Below the pieces are notes generated by a model that ran no database searches, was not told where the DNA came from, and was given only the letters and a program-made list of their open reading frames with translations. Made by a program: the position numbers and the translations under genes. Positions 52,764-62,346 of a DNA stretch of 64,000 nucleotides are shown piece after piece (position 1 is the first letter of the stretch; every line of letters starts with the position of its first letter). Source of the DNA: Fidelibacterota bacterium (GTDB lineage: Bacteria > Pseudomonadota > Alphaproteobacteria > Rhodospirillales > Rhodospirillaceae); assembly GCA_947475895.1 (NCBI GenBank), contig CANJMF010000014.1:1-64000 (forward strand), in the 5' to 3' direction.

Positions 52764-53633
52764 TTAGTTCTGCTTACGGAAGCGCAGTGTCATCCGGTCG
52801 CTTTCGCCAATGGCCTGGTAGGCTTCCGGTGCGCGTAATTTATCGGCACCCGGACGGCCGGCCCAGGAAACTTGCATGGCTGGAAAGTCTTTCCGGTTTG
52901 TGGGGGGCAGGGTCCAGACACCGAAAGGATGGTCTTTCGTGTCCTTCGGATTGGCGTTCGCCTCGGACGATGCCTCGAGCTTGAAGCCGGCTTTCTCTGC
53001 TGCGGCGATGATGAAGGCCGTGCTGACATAACCGTCGCGGGCTTCTGGCACCTGCTGGCGCGGGTCGGCGCGGTGATCTTCCACGGCGAGAATGCCGCCC
53101 GGCTTCAAGACGGCGTTGAAGTCCTTCAACAGTCCGTCGAGCAGACCGGGGGTCCACATCCAGTTGTGAAGGTTGCGGGCGGTAATCACGATATCGACGG
53201 AGCCTGCCGCGCCCAACGCGCCGCTTTTTCCATTCCACGTTTGCCAACGCACTTTTCCGTATTTGGTCTCATCGGCAAATCGTGCCTTGAAGGACTCAGT
53301 ACCTTTGACGGCTTGTTCCGAAGCGCCGGTCAAATCGGGAACGGTGGCAGCGTAAGTTCCGCCCGAAGCTTTCGCGTAGGGCGCTAGGATTTCGCTCCAG
53401 TAACCGCCGCCCGGATAGATCTCCAGCACGGTCTGACGCGGCTTCAATCCCCAAAAACTCAGGGTTTCATATGGATGGCGATATTGGTCGCGCGCAGCAC
53501 TTTGCGGCGCGCGCGCAGTATCGGCCACCGCGGCTTTCAAAGCTGTGTCTTCAGGTGCGGCCGTTGCTGCGGTTAGGGTGAAAAGCGCCATCAAAGGCAC
53601 CACGAAAGTCATAGGCGCGCGCAAAACCTGCAT
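52764..53633 (-). CDS. Exported methyltransferase-like protein (COG4798 type)
   Basis: 289 residues. The N-terminus is a signal peptide (MTFVVPLMALFTLTAATAA). The rest has a Rossmann methyltransferase fold: TVLEIYPGGGYWSEILAPY (motif I), IVITARNLHNWMW and LKPGGILAVEDHRADP. COG4798 proteins are commonly annotated as predicted methyltransferases although they carry signal peptides, and SAM is not known to be available in the periplasm. They may bind another ligand. It lies 78 bases upstream of the M20 gene on the same strand, so the two could be co-transcribed. Confidence 0.85.
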   Translation of the reverse strand: MQVLRAPMTFVVPLMALFTLTAATAAPEDTALKAAVADTARAPQSAARDQYRHPYETLSFWGLKPRQTVLEIYPGGGYWSEILAPYAKASGGTYAATVPDLTGASEQAVKGTESFKARFADETKYGKVRWQTWNGKSGALGAAGSVDIVITARNLHNWMWTPGLLDGLLKDFNAVLKPGGILAVEDHRADPRQQVPEARDGYVSTAFIIAAAEKAGFKLEASSEANANPKDTKDHPFGVWTLPPTNRKDFPAMQVSWAGRPGADKLRAPEAYQAIGESDRMTLRFRKQN

Positions 53634-53805
53634 GAGAACTCCTCCCAGAATTCGCTGTGGATGCGAAAGGCTAAAGAGCGGCCTTTCTAAAGACCAGCCC
53701 TCGCGAGTGTCGTGTCCTTCAACACTTAGTGATCGCGCGGGTAGGGGCCCGTCTCCGGCGTGGCGTCTCTTTGTCGGGGACTAAATAGGCGGGAGGCGTT
53801 ACCCG

Positions 53806-55491
53806 GTGCAGCGGCTATATGCGTTGGCGACAGGCGGTGTGTCGCTGGTTAAAGGCCTGCCGGCGTCTTGGAATGCTGGTGTGGCTGCGCCCACCATATC
53901 CGCGACGACCGCGCGCATTGTCGGGCTCATCCTTCTCGCCGTTATTCTTTTTCGCCTTCCGACGCTCGGCTTCGGCATTCTGAATCCCGATGAGTCCGTT
54001 TACATCCTGCTCGCGTCCGGCTGGAAAACCGGTTTGCTGCCTTATGTCGATTTGATCGACCGCAAGCCGCTCGGCATCTTCATGATCTACGGTTTGGCGG
54101 AAGGCGTGTTTCACAATGGCGTTGTCGGCCCCCGCATCTTTGCGCTGCTGGCGACTTTCGCGACATCCTTCATGCTCTTCGCTTTTGCGCGAAAGCATCT
54201 CAAAGTTTCCGTGGAATCTGCCGCCGTCGGCGGCGTGCTGTTCTCTGCCTACGGCATGTTGTTTGGCGGCGACGCCGCGCAAGCGCCGGTTTTCTACATG
54301 CCACTTATCGCTGGCGCAGCACTGCTTGTGACCGACGCGTTGACGGACCTTGTGTCGGGGCGTCCAGCAGGCGCAACGCGCTTGGGCGCGACCGGGCTTC
54401 TGTTGGGCCTCGCGCTACAGATTAAGTACTCAGTGGTTATCGAATGCATTGGCTTCGGCGGCGTGATCATGGCTTACGGCGCACTCGCGTGGCCGCGGCT
54501 CGCACGCATCACCCGACAAGACCTCGTGGCCGGACTCGCGTTGATGATCTGTGGCGGTCTCGCGCCGACAATCGTTGTCGGCGCGGGTTACGCGGCCATC
54601 GGTCAATTCGACGCCTGGTACTTTTGCAATTTCACCTCAAACTTTCAGCGCCAGTCGACCGATCATTCGCTCTTTCACACGATGCGTAGCGCGATGCTCC
54701 TTTCATTGGCCGCCTTGCCGCTGATGGTTGCGGCGGGACTTTATATCGCCGCCCGTCGCCGTGATCGGTTCAGAGATATCCGCCCCGCCGCCGGATGGGT
54801 TCATGGCCTTCTGGTGATCTGGTTTGTGACCGCGATGCTCGATGGCTTCATGCTGCGCCAAGCGTACTCGCACTATTTTTACGGCGCGATTGCGCCCTTG
54901 GCGGTTCTTGCCGGAGCGTCATTGCATCGCTCCTTCGTCAATGGTTTGCGGTCCGCGCGTATTGTGGTTGCGATTTTGCTTGGACTTGCCGGCGCGGGTT
55001 ACGCGGGCGGATGGGTTCACGAAATCGATAATTACGGCTCGCCTTATCTTGCCTATCGCATGGCGAACGATTTGCGGGCCGACCGTCCGCAGTCCCTCTA
55101 TGTCTTCAACAAGTACGGCATCCTTTATTATCTCGCCGGGCAAAAACTCCCGACAAAATACCCCATGCCGGAACATGTGTTGCGCGACCTTGAAGCGCGG
55201 TCGTTTGGTTTCGATGGCAACACCGAATTGACGCGCATGCTCGACGCGCGACCTACTGTGATCGCGGTCGCGCTGCCGTTCCCGGAAAACGTGGGCGCGG
55301 ATCGCATCGCGACACTCAACGCGACACTCGCCGCGAATTATTGCGCTTGGCGCACGTACGAGGCGGGTGAGCACGAGGTCACGCTTTATCGCGACATCAC
55401 CTCGAAAGAGTGTGGCGCTTTCGAAATCGGAAATTTGGCGCTCGATAATTCCGCGACGTTGCTGCGGATCGGAACGGCTCATGGCAGCTAA
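53806..55491 (+). CDS. GT-C fold glycosyltransferase, ArnT/PMT-like membrane protein
   Basis: 561 residues from a GTG preceded by GGGAGG. About 10-11 membrane helices. The first periplasmic loop carries GILNPDESVYILLASGWKTG, with the Asp-Glu pair typical of GT-C enzymes using lipid-linked sugars, followed by YVDLIDRKPLGIFMIYGLAE. The C-terminal third is soluble. It should transfer a sugar from a polyprenyl phosphate donor to a lipid, glycan or protein on the outer face of the inner membrane. The neighbouring polysaccharide cluster suggests a glycan role. It has its own leader and ends before a bidirectional terminator. Confidence 0.83.
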   Translation: MQRLYALATGGVSLVKGLPASWNAGVAAPTISATTARIVGLILLAVILFRLPTLGFGILNPDESVYILLASGWKTGLLPYVDLIDRKPLGIFMIYGLAEGVFHNGVVGPRIFALLATFATSFMLFAFARKHLKVSVESAAVGGVLFSAYGMLFGGDAAQAPVFYMPLIAGAALLVTDALTDLVSGRPAGATRLGATGLLLGLALQIKYSVVIECIGFGGVIMAYGALAWPRLARITRQDLVAGLALMICGGLAPTIVVGAGYAAIGQFDAWYFCNFTSNFQRQSTDHSLFHTMRSAMLLSLAALPLMVAAGLYIAARRRDRFRDIRPAAGWVHGLLVIWFVTAMLDGFMLRQAYSHYFYGAIAPLAVLAGASLHRSFVNGLRSARIVVAILLGLAGAGYAGGWVHEIDNYGSPYLAYRMANDLRADRPQSLYVFNKYGILYYLAGQKLPTKYPMPEHVLRDLEARSFGFDGNTELTRMLDARPTVIAVALPFPENVGADRIATLNATLAANYCAWRTYEAGEHEVTLYRDITSKECGAFEIGNLALDNSATLLRIGTAHGS

Positions 55492-55821
55492 AGCTGTCTT
55501 TTTGGTTCTGTAACAAAAGCGCGAAAATCCGCGAAACCTAGCCAATTCCCGAGAAAATAGGCTTTTGGCGGACCGGATGGATATTATCCGATTTTCGTCA
55601 ATTGAAACAAAAAGCTAGCATTCAGGCGGCAGTTCGTTTTAGCGTCGGTCCGTTACGGTACCTTCAACCCAGGACTGCAGTGCCTGGCCATTAGGGTACC
55701 TGCCAGTCTCGAGACCGCTGGGCGCGGTGTGGTCTCTTTAACCGGGGCACAGCTCGCCTTTGCTAAAAAAATCCGCGAACTCCGTCCCGTCAGGCGAGGT
55801 TCGCGGATTTTGATTCTGGGC
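55492..55821. other. Intergenic region between convergent genes
   Basis: About 330 bases without a credible gene. The right end holds a bidirectional terminator (55768-55811). The rest, including AT-rich 55500-55620, shows nothing I can name. Confidence 0.5.
55768..55811. terminator. Bidirectional terminator
   Basis: Perfect 13-bp stem AAAATCCGCGAAC (55768-55780) with GTTCGCGGATTTT (55799-55811). An A-run precedes it and T-rich sequence ends it, so it can serve both the GT-C gene and the minus-strand reductase gene. Confidence 0.85.
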
Positions 55822-56490
55822 TTAGTGCTCGACGTCTTTGACGCCGGTAATGCGAAATCCCGTATCCCAGTTTTTATATTTACGACTGATAGCGATCAGC
55901 ACCGACGTCAGGGCTTCCGCTGCGGCGGAGTTCTCGATGGGGCCCGCGTGATAGCCGCGCATTCCGAGCGCCGCTATAAGTTCGATGATGGTATTGCAGG
56001 CATCATCATCGTTGCCGCAAACGAGGATGTCGCAACCGATCTCACGATCGAGGTCCTGCAATTGCACATGCGAAACGTTTTGAAAGGCCGAGACGACCTT
56101 GGTCTGGGGAAGGGCGGTTTGCAGGGCCGCTACGGCCGAGCCCGCGTTCGGAAGTTGGACTTTGCCGATGTCACTGGCAACGAGCGGGACCGTGGCATCC
56201 ACGAGGATCTTGTTTGCGAGCGCGGCCGCGATTTCGCGGGCCGTTTCTTGCTGACCTGCAAAGGGAACCGTCAAAATCACAATGTCGGCTTGCGCCGCCG
56301 CAGTCTTATTGTCGGCCCCGGTTACGAGTGAACCGCCTGTTTTTACATTTAGGGCGTCGGCGACCGCTTCGGCCTTTGCCGGGTTGCGTGAGCCGATCAC
56401 GACGCGAAACCCGGCCCTTGCCAGCCGCCCGGCCAAACCCCCGCCTTGCTGTCCCGTACCCCCAATAACCGCGATGGTGGGCTTCGTCAT
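55822..56490 (-). CDS. NADPH-dependent F420 reductase-like / NADP-binding oxidoreductase
   Basis: 222 residues. The N-terminal Rossmann motif is IAVIGGTGQQGGGLAGRLARAG, with SRNP as the NADP-phosphate binding turn. Further marks are ADIVILTVPFAGQQE and LVDATVPLV, and VCGNDDDACNTIIELIAALG near the end. This is the COG2085/NpdG family. In organisms without F420 the partner is unknown, and no F420 biosynthesis gene is visible here. Cytoplasmic, probably monocistronic, ending at the bidirectional terminator. Confidence 0.87.
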   Translation of the reverse strand: MTKPTIAVIGGTGQQGGGLAGRLARAGFRVVIGSRNPAKAEAVADALNVKTGGSLVTGADNKTAAAQADIVILTVPFAGQQETAREIAAALANKILVDATVPLVASDIGKVQLPNAGSAVAALQTALPQTKVVSAFQNVSHVQLQDLDREIGCDILVCGNDDDACNTIIELIAALGMRGYHAGPIENSAAAEALTSVLIAISRKYKNWDTGFRITGVKDVEH

Positions 56491-56755
56491 TTCGTATGCC
56501 TTTGGTGAGAAAAGAGCCGATTCTTTGAGCTATTGGCCGGAAAACTGCTCTAGCCCGTTCATCCCGTCAATCTCTCGAATGGTACGAACAGATATATCGA
56601 TAAAGCGAGTTACACAAACCGACGCGTCGTCATAACCCTTACATTTCAAGCATATGTGAACAGCATCGGCGCGGGTTAGACACGCGTTCGCTTGCTGAAC
56701 ACGCCGTTTTTGGCATATATCTAAGGTATCGAATTCAGCCATCGGGAGGATACGC

Positions 56756-57220
56756 ATGGTGAAGCTAACCGTGAACGGCGTTGAGCGGGCGCTGGATAAC
56801 GTCGATCCATCTACGCCATTGTTGTGGGTCCTGCGCGATACGCTGGGTCTCGTCGGTACGAAGTTCGGTTGCGGCATCGCCCAATGCGGTGCGTGCACCG
56901 TTCATCTCGATGGGCAGCCGGCCCGCGCATGCTCGGTTCCGGTCGGCAGCATCGGTACCCAAGCGGTGACCACCATCGAAGGCCTGGGTACGGAAAGTAA
57001 GCTTCACGCGCTCCAGCAAGCCTGGATCGATCACGACGTTCCGCAATGCGGTTACTGCCAAGCGGGCCAGCTGATGTCAGCTGCGGCGCTCCTGAAGGAC
57101 AAACCGGCGCCCACTGACGCCGACATCGACACGGCCATGGCCGGCAACCTGTGCCGCTGCGGCACCTATATCCGGATCCGCCAAGCCATCCACTCTGTTG
57201 CGAAGGGAGGCGTGGCATGA
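56756..57220 (+). CDS. iorA: 2Fe-2S subunit of molybdenum hydroxylase (IorA-like)
   Basis: 154 residues from an ATG with GGGAGGA upstream. It carries two [2Fe-2S] clusters: a plant ferredoxin-type set in [20 protein letters not shown] with a following Cys in PARACSVP, and the C-terminal set CGYCQAG ... NLCRCGTY. This is the small electron-transfer subunit of isoquinoline 1-oxidoreductase/aldehyde oxidoreductase-type enzymes. Its stop overlaps the start of the large subunit (ATGA), so the two are translated together. No FAD subunit is present, as expected for the IorAB type. Confidence 0.92.
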   Translation: MVKLTVNGVERALDNVDPSTPLLWVLRDTLGLVGTKFGCGIAQCGACTVHLDGQPARACSVPVGSIGTQAVTTIEGLGTESKLHALQQAWIDHDVPQCGYCQAGQLMSAAALLKDKPAPTDADIDTAMAGNLCRCGTYIRIRQAIHSVAKGGVA

Positions 57221-59481
57221 ACTTCATTCCCGCAGATCGCTACATCGCCGACCTGATGGCGGAATTCGACTACGCCATGGACTCGCAAAAAGCTTCCGCG
57301 CGCACGGAACCCAGCCGCCGCTCGATCCTGAAATTCGGCGTTGCTGGAGCCGGCTTGATGCTCGCGTTCCAACTCCCGACAGATGCGAAAGCCGCACCTG
57401 CCGCAAAAGGCAGCAAAGAATTCGCGCCGAACGTCTACGTGCGCGTGGCGCCAGATGGCGCCATCGTCATTGTCTCGAAGGGCCCCGAAATCGGCCAAGG
57501 CCTCAAGACCGCGTTCCCGATGATCATCGCCGAAGAACTCGATGCCAATTGGGACGATATCAAGGTCGAGCAGGCCATGATCAATCAGAAGCTTTACGGC
57601 ACCCAAGGCGCCGGTGGCTCCACGTCCATTCCCCTGAATTGGGATCTGTTGCGTAAAGCGGGTGCGACCGCGCGCGCGATGTTGGTCAGTGCGGCTGCTC
57701 AGCAATGGAAAGTGCCAGCCTCCGAGTGCGTCACAGACGCGAGCGTTGTCACGCATACGCCGACCAAGCGCACGCTGAAGTACGGTGAGCTTGCGAACTT
57801 GGCCGCGACCCAACCGATCCCCGACGAAAAGACGCTGAAGCTGAAGCCGCGCGCCGAATACAAATTGATCGGCACGCGCAAAGGCGGCGTCGACAACGTC
57901 AAGGTCGTCACCGGCGAGCCGTTGTTCGGCATCGACGTGGTGCTTCCGGACATGGTCTACGCGGCCTACGAAAAATGCCCGGCCACGGGCGGCAAGGCTG
58001 TCAGCTTCAACGAAGCGCAGATCAAAGCCATGCCCGGCATCAAGGACGCCTTCATCGTTGACGGCAACGGCATCGTGACGGAAGTCATGTCCGGTGTTGC
58101 GATTATCGCCGACTCAACCTGGAACGCTTTCAAGGCCAAGAATGCTTTGCGCGTTGTTTGGGACGAAAGCACCGCGTCCAAGGATAGCTGGACCGGCAGC
58201 CGGGCCAAAGCCCACGAGTTGTTGAAGAAAACGCCTGAGAAGTTTCCTGAAAAGAACGGCGACGTCGACGCCACCTTGAAGACGGCCGCGAAAGTCGTCG
58301 AAAGCTCTTACGAATACGCGTTCGTCTCACATCAACCGCTCGAGCCGCAAAATTGCACGGCTTGGTTCCGCGGTGACGAAATCGAGATGTGGGCCCCGAC
58401 GCAGCAACCGACGCGCGGCCAATTGGCCGTGGCCAAGATGCTCGGTCTGCCCGAAGAGAAAGTTCTCGTTCACCAAACGCGTTGCGGCGGCGGCTTCGGC
58501 CGTCGTCTCATGGACGACTACATGTCCGAAGTGGCGGCGATTGCCACGCGCGTAAAAGGTCCGGTGAAACTGACTTGGACGCGTGAAGACGATTTCAAGC
58601 ACGACTTCCTGCGCGCGGGCGGCTTCCACCAAATGACGGCTGGTTTGGATGCGAACGGCAAACTGATCGCCTGGCGCAATCACAACGTCACATACACCGC
58701 CGACAACAAGGCGCCGGTCGCGGGCAGCATGCGCGCGGGCGAATTCCCCGTGTTGCTGATGGCCAACGCCGAGAATGGTCAAACGATGATGCCGCTCGTG
58801 GTTCCGTGCGGACCCTGGCGCGCGCCGGGCTCTAACGTGACGGCCTTCGCCAACCAGAGCTTCTTCCATGAGTTGTCGGTTGCCGCCGGCCGCGATCACG
58901 TCGAGTTCCTGCTTGAGGTTCTTGGCGAACGGCGTCACTTGGCGCCGCAAACATCGGGCGCGCTCAACACCGGTCGTGCCGCCGACGTCATCAAAGCTGC
59001 GGCCGAGCGCATCGGCTGGGGCAAGGCGCAGCCGAAAGGCCGCGGTCTTGGTCTTGCGTTCTTCTTCTGCCACGCCGGTCACTTCGCCGCCGCGGCTGAT
59101 GTGAGCGTGGATGCGAATAAGCGCATTACCATCCACAAAGTGGCGGTGGTGGGCGACATCGGTCCCATCGTGAACATGAGCGGCTCCGAAGCACAATGCC
59201 AAGGCGCTGTGACCGACGCCGTCAGCACTATGATGGACCTGAAGATTGGCTTCGAAAACGGCCGCGTGCGTGAATCCAATCTGCACGAATATCCGATCGT
59301 TCGCATGGACAAGGCGCCGATGAATATCGAGGTGCACTTCATCCAATCCGAAAACAGCCCGACGGGCGTGGGCGAACCGGCGCTGCCGCCGATCGCGCCT
59401 GCCTTCGCGAATGCAATCTTCGCGGCCACCGGTGAACGCGTCCGCCAGATGCCGTTCAGCGCGCAAGGCTTCTCGATCTAA
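57217..59481 (+). CDS. iorB: Molybdopterin-binding large subunit of IorAB-type hydroxylase
   Basis: 754 residues from the ATG at 57217, which overlaps the iorA stop and has GGGAGG upstream. A Tat signal is present but unusually deep: [19 protein letters not shown] begins near residue 33, and an ATG at residue 21 is an alternative start. Family marks: [60 protein letters not shown] and the catalytic Glu in [14 protein letters not shown]. It hydroxylates an N-heterocycle or oxidises an aldehyde using water, probably in the periplasm, passing electrons to the 2Fe-2S subunit and on to a cytochrome. No cytochrome subunit or CoxI/XdhC maturation factor lies next to it. A strong terminator follows. 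Confidence 0.92.
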   Translation: MNFIPADRYIADLMAEFDYAMDSQKASARTEPSRRSILKFGVAGAGLMLAFQLPTDAKAAPAAKGSKEFAPNVYVRVAPDGAIVIVSKGPEIGQGLKTAFPMIIAEELDANWDDIKVEQAMINQKLYGTQGAGGSTSIPLNWDLLRKAGATARAMLVSAAAQQWKVPASECVTDASVVTHTPTKRTLKYGELANLAATQPIPDEKTLKLKPRAEYKLIGTRKGGVDNVKVVTGEPLFGIDVVLPDMVYAAYEKCPATGGKAVSFNEAQIKAMPGIKDAFIVDGNGIVTEVMSGVAIIADSTWNAFKAKNALRVVWDESTASKDSWTGSRAKAHELLKKTPEKFPEKNGDVDATLKTAAKVVESSYEYAFVSHQPLEPQNCTAWFRGDEIEMWAPTQQPTRGQLAVAKMLGLPEEKVLVHQTRCGGGFGRRLMDDYMSEVAAIATRVKGPVKLTWTREDDFKHDFLRAGGFHQMTAGLDANGKLIAWRNHNVTYTADNKAPVAGSMRAGEFPVLLMANAENGQTMMPLVVPCGPWRAPGSNVTAFANQSFFHELSVAAGRDHVEFLLEVLGERRHLAPQTSGALNTGRAADVIKAAAERIGWGKAQPKGRGLGLAFFFCHAGHFAAAADVSVDANKRITIHKVAVVGDIGPIVNMSGSEAQCQGAVTDAVSTMMDLKIGFENGRVRESNLHEYPIVRMDKAPMNIEVHFIQSENSPTGVGEPALPPIAPAFANAIFAATGERVRQMPFSAQGFSI

Positions 59482-59499
59482 CTAAAGGCTACCCATACC

Positions 59500-59542
59500 C
59501 GGCCCGCAGACCCCCAACGGGGACTGCGGGCCGACGCTTTTT
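59500..59542 (+). terminator. Rho-independent terminator after iorB
   Basis: Stem CGGCCCGCAG (59500-59509) with CTGCGGGCCG (59524-59533), extended inside by CCCC/GGGG after an A/A mismatch, then ACGCTTTTT. Confidence 0.88.
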
Positions 59543-59610
59543 CCGGTCCCGCCGTCTGGCCGAATGTTTCGCTGCGGGAACGCGCATGAAATTGGACTGA
59601 GGAGAGACCT

Positions 59611-60306
59611 ATGACGCTCACGCTTTATTACCACCCGTTTTCGTCTTACTGCCAAAAGGCGGTCATTGCGCTCTATGAGAACGACACGCCGTTCACGCCG
59701 CGCCACATTAATCTGGGCGACGAGGCGCAAGCGGCGGAACTAAAACGCCTGTGGCCCATGCGCAAGTTTCCGGTCTTGCGCGACGACGCCCGCAACCAGA
59801 CGGTCGTGGAATCGAGCATCATTGTCGAATATTTGGCACAGCATTATCCCGGCCAATCGCAGCTGATCCCCAGCGATCCCGACCTCGCGCGTGAAGCGCG
59901 TTTCAAAGATCGTTTTTTCGATTTCTACATCATGGACCAAGCCAGCAAGGCTGTGACCGATCACTTCCGACCTGCGGGAAAGAATGATTCCTTCGGCGTT
60001 GAATCCGCAAAGGCAACGCTGCGCACAGCGTATGACGTTGTCGAAAAAGAGATCGCCGGAAAAACCTGGGCGGTCGGCGATCAATTCACCATGGCCGATA
60101 TCGCCGCGTTTCCGGCTTTATTTTATGGCGATTTTATTGTTCCGCTCGCCGATGGCCACAAAAACACGGCGGCGTATTTTGAACGTCTTTTGAAACGCCC
60201 CTCCATCGCGCGCACCCTGAAAGAAGGGGCGCAGGCGCTGATGCAAGGCTTTCCCTACTATGACCAATACCGCGCGCGTATGGCGCGCATCGCCACAAGC
60301 GGCTAA
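59611..60306 (+). CDS. Glutathione S-transferase family protein
   Basis: 231 residues from an ATG with GAGGAGAG upstream. N-terminal thioredoxin-like domain: LTLYYHPFSSYCQKAVIALY, MRKFPVLRDD (cis-Pro) and VVESSIIVEYLAQHYPG (Glu-Ser pair that binds the gamma-glutamyl group). The C-terminal helical domain has TWAVGDQFTMADIAAFPALF (N-capping box). It probably conjugates or reduces electrophiles with glutathione. Ser or Cys in SSYC would be the activating residue. The DUF1428 gene follows after 28 bases, so the three genes 59611-61896 probably form an operon. Confidence 0.9.
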   Translation: MTLTLYYHPFSSYCQKAVIALYENDTPFTPRHINLGDEAQAAELKRLWPMRKFPVLRDDARNQTVVESSIIVEYLAQHYPGQSQLIPSDPDLAREARFKDRFFDFYIMDQASKAVTDHFRPAGKNDSFGVESAKATLRTAYDVVEKEIAGKTWAVGDQFTMADIAAFPALFYGDFIVPLADGHKNTAAYFERLLKRPSIARTLKEGAQALMQGFPYYDQYRARMARIATSG

Positions 60307-60334
60307 TAAAGAGCACTCACAACAGGAGAGACGC

Positions 60335-60694
60335 ATGTCGTACGTCGATGGCTTCGTGATCCCGGTTCCTAAGAAAAAATTGGCGGTCTATAAAAAAATG
60401 GCTGCTAAGGCGGGTAAGGTATGGATGGACCACGGCGCGCTGCAATATTTCGAATGCGTCGCCGACGATGTGAAGAAGGGCAAGCTCACCTCTTTTCCGC
60501 GCAGCGTTCATCTAAAGGCCACCGAAACCGTGATCTTCTCCTTCATCGTTTATAAGTCGCGCAAACAGCGCGACCAGGTGAATGCCAAAGTCATGGCCGA
60601 TCCGCGTCTGAATAGCATGATGGACATCACCAAGATGCCCTTCGACGGCAAGCGCATGATTTACGGCGGTTTCAAAACGTTTGTGAGCCGTTGA
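60335..60694 (+). CDS. DUF1428 family protein (YbaA-like)
   Basis: 119 residues from the ATG at 60335, with AGGAGAG upstream. The start MSYVDGFVIPVPKKKLAVYK and the middle HGALQYFECVADDV are characteristic of DUF1428, a dimeric alpha-beta (ferredoxin-like) family found in E. coli as YbaA. The segment RSVHLKATETVIFSFIVYKS and PFDGKRMIYGGF complete it. The function of the family is unknown. It sits between a GST gene and a flavoprotein gene; its last bases overlap the TTG start of the flavoprotein. Confidence 0.92.
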   Translation: MSYVDGFVIPVPKKKLAVYKKMAAKAGKVWMDHGALQYFECVADDVKKGKLTSFPRSVHLKATETVIFSFIVYKSRKQRDQVNAKVMADPRLNSMMDITKMPFDGKRMIYGGFKTFVSR

Positions 60695-61896
60695 GCCATA
60701 CGGCGGTCATCGGCGGCGGGCCGGCCGGACTGATGGCGGCGGAGGTGATCTCCGCCGCGGGGCTTGCTGTCGATGTCTATGACGCCATGCCTTCGGTAGG
60801 CCGTAAGTTTTTGATGGCGGGCAAGGGGGGGCTCAACCTGACCCACTCCGAGCCGCTACCGGCGTTTCTGAAGCGCTACGGAAATGCCGCAAACATCGAA
60901 CTGCTTTTGCGCCAATTTGGCCCCGCCGAGTTGCAAGCGTGGGCCAGCGGGCTCGGTGTCGAAACGTTTGTCGGCACATCGGGACGCGTGTTTCCCAAAG
61001 AAATGAAAGCCGCACCTTTGCTACGCGCATGGGTGAAACGTTTGCGCGAGGCCGGTGTGCGCTTTCATATGCGTCATCGCTGGCAAGGTTGGCAAAACGG
61101 CGACCTATTGTTTGAAACGCCTCAGGGCGCGATCACCGTGAAACCTTCCGCCTCCGTTCTCGCGCTTGGCGGTGGAAGTTGGCCGCAATTAGGCTCAGAT
61201 GCAGCTTGGGTACCGGTTATGCGCGCGGCCGACGTCGATGTTCGCCCGCTCCAGCCATCCAACTGCGGGTTCGACGTGGCCTGGAGCGATCATTTTCGCG
61301 AACGGTTCGCCGGCGAGCCGGTCAAGTTCGTGTCGGTCAACACTGAGGGCACGTCGCCGCGCCGGGGCGAATTTGTCATCACCGACACAGGTATAGAAGG
61401 CGGCGCCATCTATGCGCTATCGGCTCCGGCACGTGAGAACCTCGCAGCCAAAGGCAAAGCGACGGTGTTCGTGGACTTGCGCCCCGACCGCACCGAAGCC
61501 GCATTGACTGGCGACCTCGCCCGCCCGCGCGGCAAGAACTCGCTTTCCAATCATCTGCGCAAAGTCGTCGAGATCGCGGGCGTCAAAGCCGGTCTCTTGC
61601 GCGAATTTCTACCAGCGGCGGATTTTGAAAAACCCGCGTTGCTGGCCCGCGCCATCAAAGCGTTGCCGATCCCCTTGATTGCGCCCCGGCCCATGGCGGA
61701 ATCCATCAGCACGGCCGGCGGGGTTGCCTTCACGGCGCTCGATGCGCATTTGATGCTGCGCGATCATCCCGGCGTTTTCTGTGCGGGTGAAATGCTCGAC
61801 TGGGACGCGCCCACGGGTGGTTATTTGCTAACCGCCTGTTTTGCCAGCGGCTACGTGGCCGGAAAGGGTGTCGCCGCTACCGTACGGAAAAGTTGA
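60691..61896 (+). CDS. FAD-dependent oxidoreductase, TIGR03862-type flavoprotein
   Basis: 401 residues from a TTG that overlaps the TGA of the DUF1428 gene. The dinucleotide-binding motif starts almost at once: AVIGGGPAGLMAAEVISAAG, then DAMPSVGRKFLMAGKGGLNL, typical of the HI0933/BaiN-like flavoproteins. The end has GVFCAGEMLDWDAPTGGYLL, the second FAD contact. The family's physiological reaction is not known. There is no ATG nearby that would keep the Rossmann motif, so the TTG start is credible. It converges on the copper chaperone gene with a 20-base overlap. Confidence 0.88.
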   Translation: MSHTAVIGGGPAGLMAAEVISAAGLAVDVYDAMPSVGRKFLMAGKGGLNLTHSEPLPAFLKRYGNAANIELLLRQFGPAELQAWASGLGVETFVGTSGRVFPKEMKAAPLLRAWVKRLREAGVRFHMRHRWQGWQNGDLLFETPQGAITVKPSASVLALGGGSWPQLGSDAAWVPVMRAADVDVRPLQPSNCGFDVAWSDHFRERFAGEPVKFVSVNTEGTSPRRGEFVITDTGIEGGAIYALSAPARENLAAKGKATVFVDLRPDRTEAALTGDLARPRGKNSLSNHLRKVVEIAGVKAGLLREFLPAADFEKPALLARAIKALPIPLIAPRPMAESISTAGGVAFTALDAHLMLRDHPGVFCAGEMLDWDAPTGGYLLTACFASGYVAGKGVAATVRKS

Positions 61897-62296
61897 TCAC
61901 CACGTCGCCCTGACGTTTGAAGCGTAGGCGCAGGGGCAGGGTGTCGCCTTTCCTTAAACCGCTCGGCACATCCATCAGCATGATGTGTATTCCGCCCGGT
62001 TTCAGCGCAACTTCGCCCCCGGCCGGAATCGACAGAGTTTCGACGCTCCGCATCCGCATAATGCCGTTGTCGCTGGTGGTTTCATGAAGGCTGGCCGTGC
62101 CGCCATTGACCGGCTCGACCGCCGTTAGGGTGTCACCCTGGCCCGATACGTCGCTCAAAACGCCGTAAGCCGTCGTGACGCTGGCCTTGCCGATGGGTGC
62201 GCGCATCCACGGCTCTTTCACGTCGACGCTGGGCTGCGCTGCCTGAAGTTGTACGGCGTACAGCAAAATCCCAATAAAAAGGGCAATTTTCCGCAT
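61877..62296 (-). CDS. Periplasmic copper chaperone PCuAC family
   Basis: 139 residues with signal peptide MRKIALFIGILLYAVQLQAA. The copper-binding pattern H-x(n)-M-x(n)-H-x-M is present: LHETTSDNGIMRM followed by GGIHIMLMDV. PCuAC proteins deliver Cu(I) to cytochrome c oxidase in the periplasm, usually with a SCO protein, which is not seen here. The C-terminal LPLRLRFKRQGDVVINFSVR fits the family's last strands. It is divergent from the ABC-F gene at 62347 across only about 50 bases. Confidence 0.93.
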   Translation of the reverse strand: MRKIALFIGILLYAVQLQAAQPSVDVKEPWMRAPIGKASVTTAYGVLSDVSGQGDTLTAVEPVNGGTASLHETTSDNGIMRMRSVETLSIPAGGEVALKPGGIHIMLMDVPSGLRKGDTLPLRLRFKRQGDVVINFSVR

Positions 62297-62346
62297 CGAA
62301 CTTCGTCCAATTTGCGCTGCGCCAATAACATGATAAACCGCGCGCC

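Noticed and set aside
55729-56331. 200-residue plus-strand open frame opposite the F420 reductase-like gene
   Set aside because: It passes through the bidirectional terminator and has no family features.
58327-59466. 379-residue open frame antisense to iorB
   Set aside because: Arg/His-rich shadow of a strongly conserved molybdenum hydroxylase subunit.
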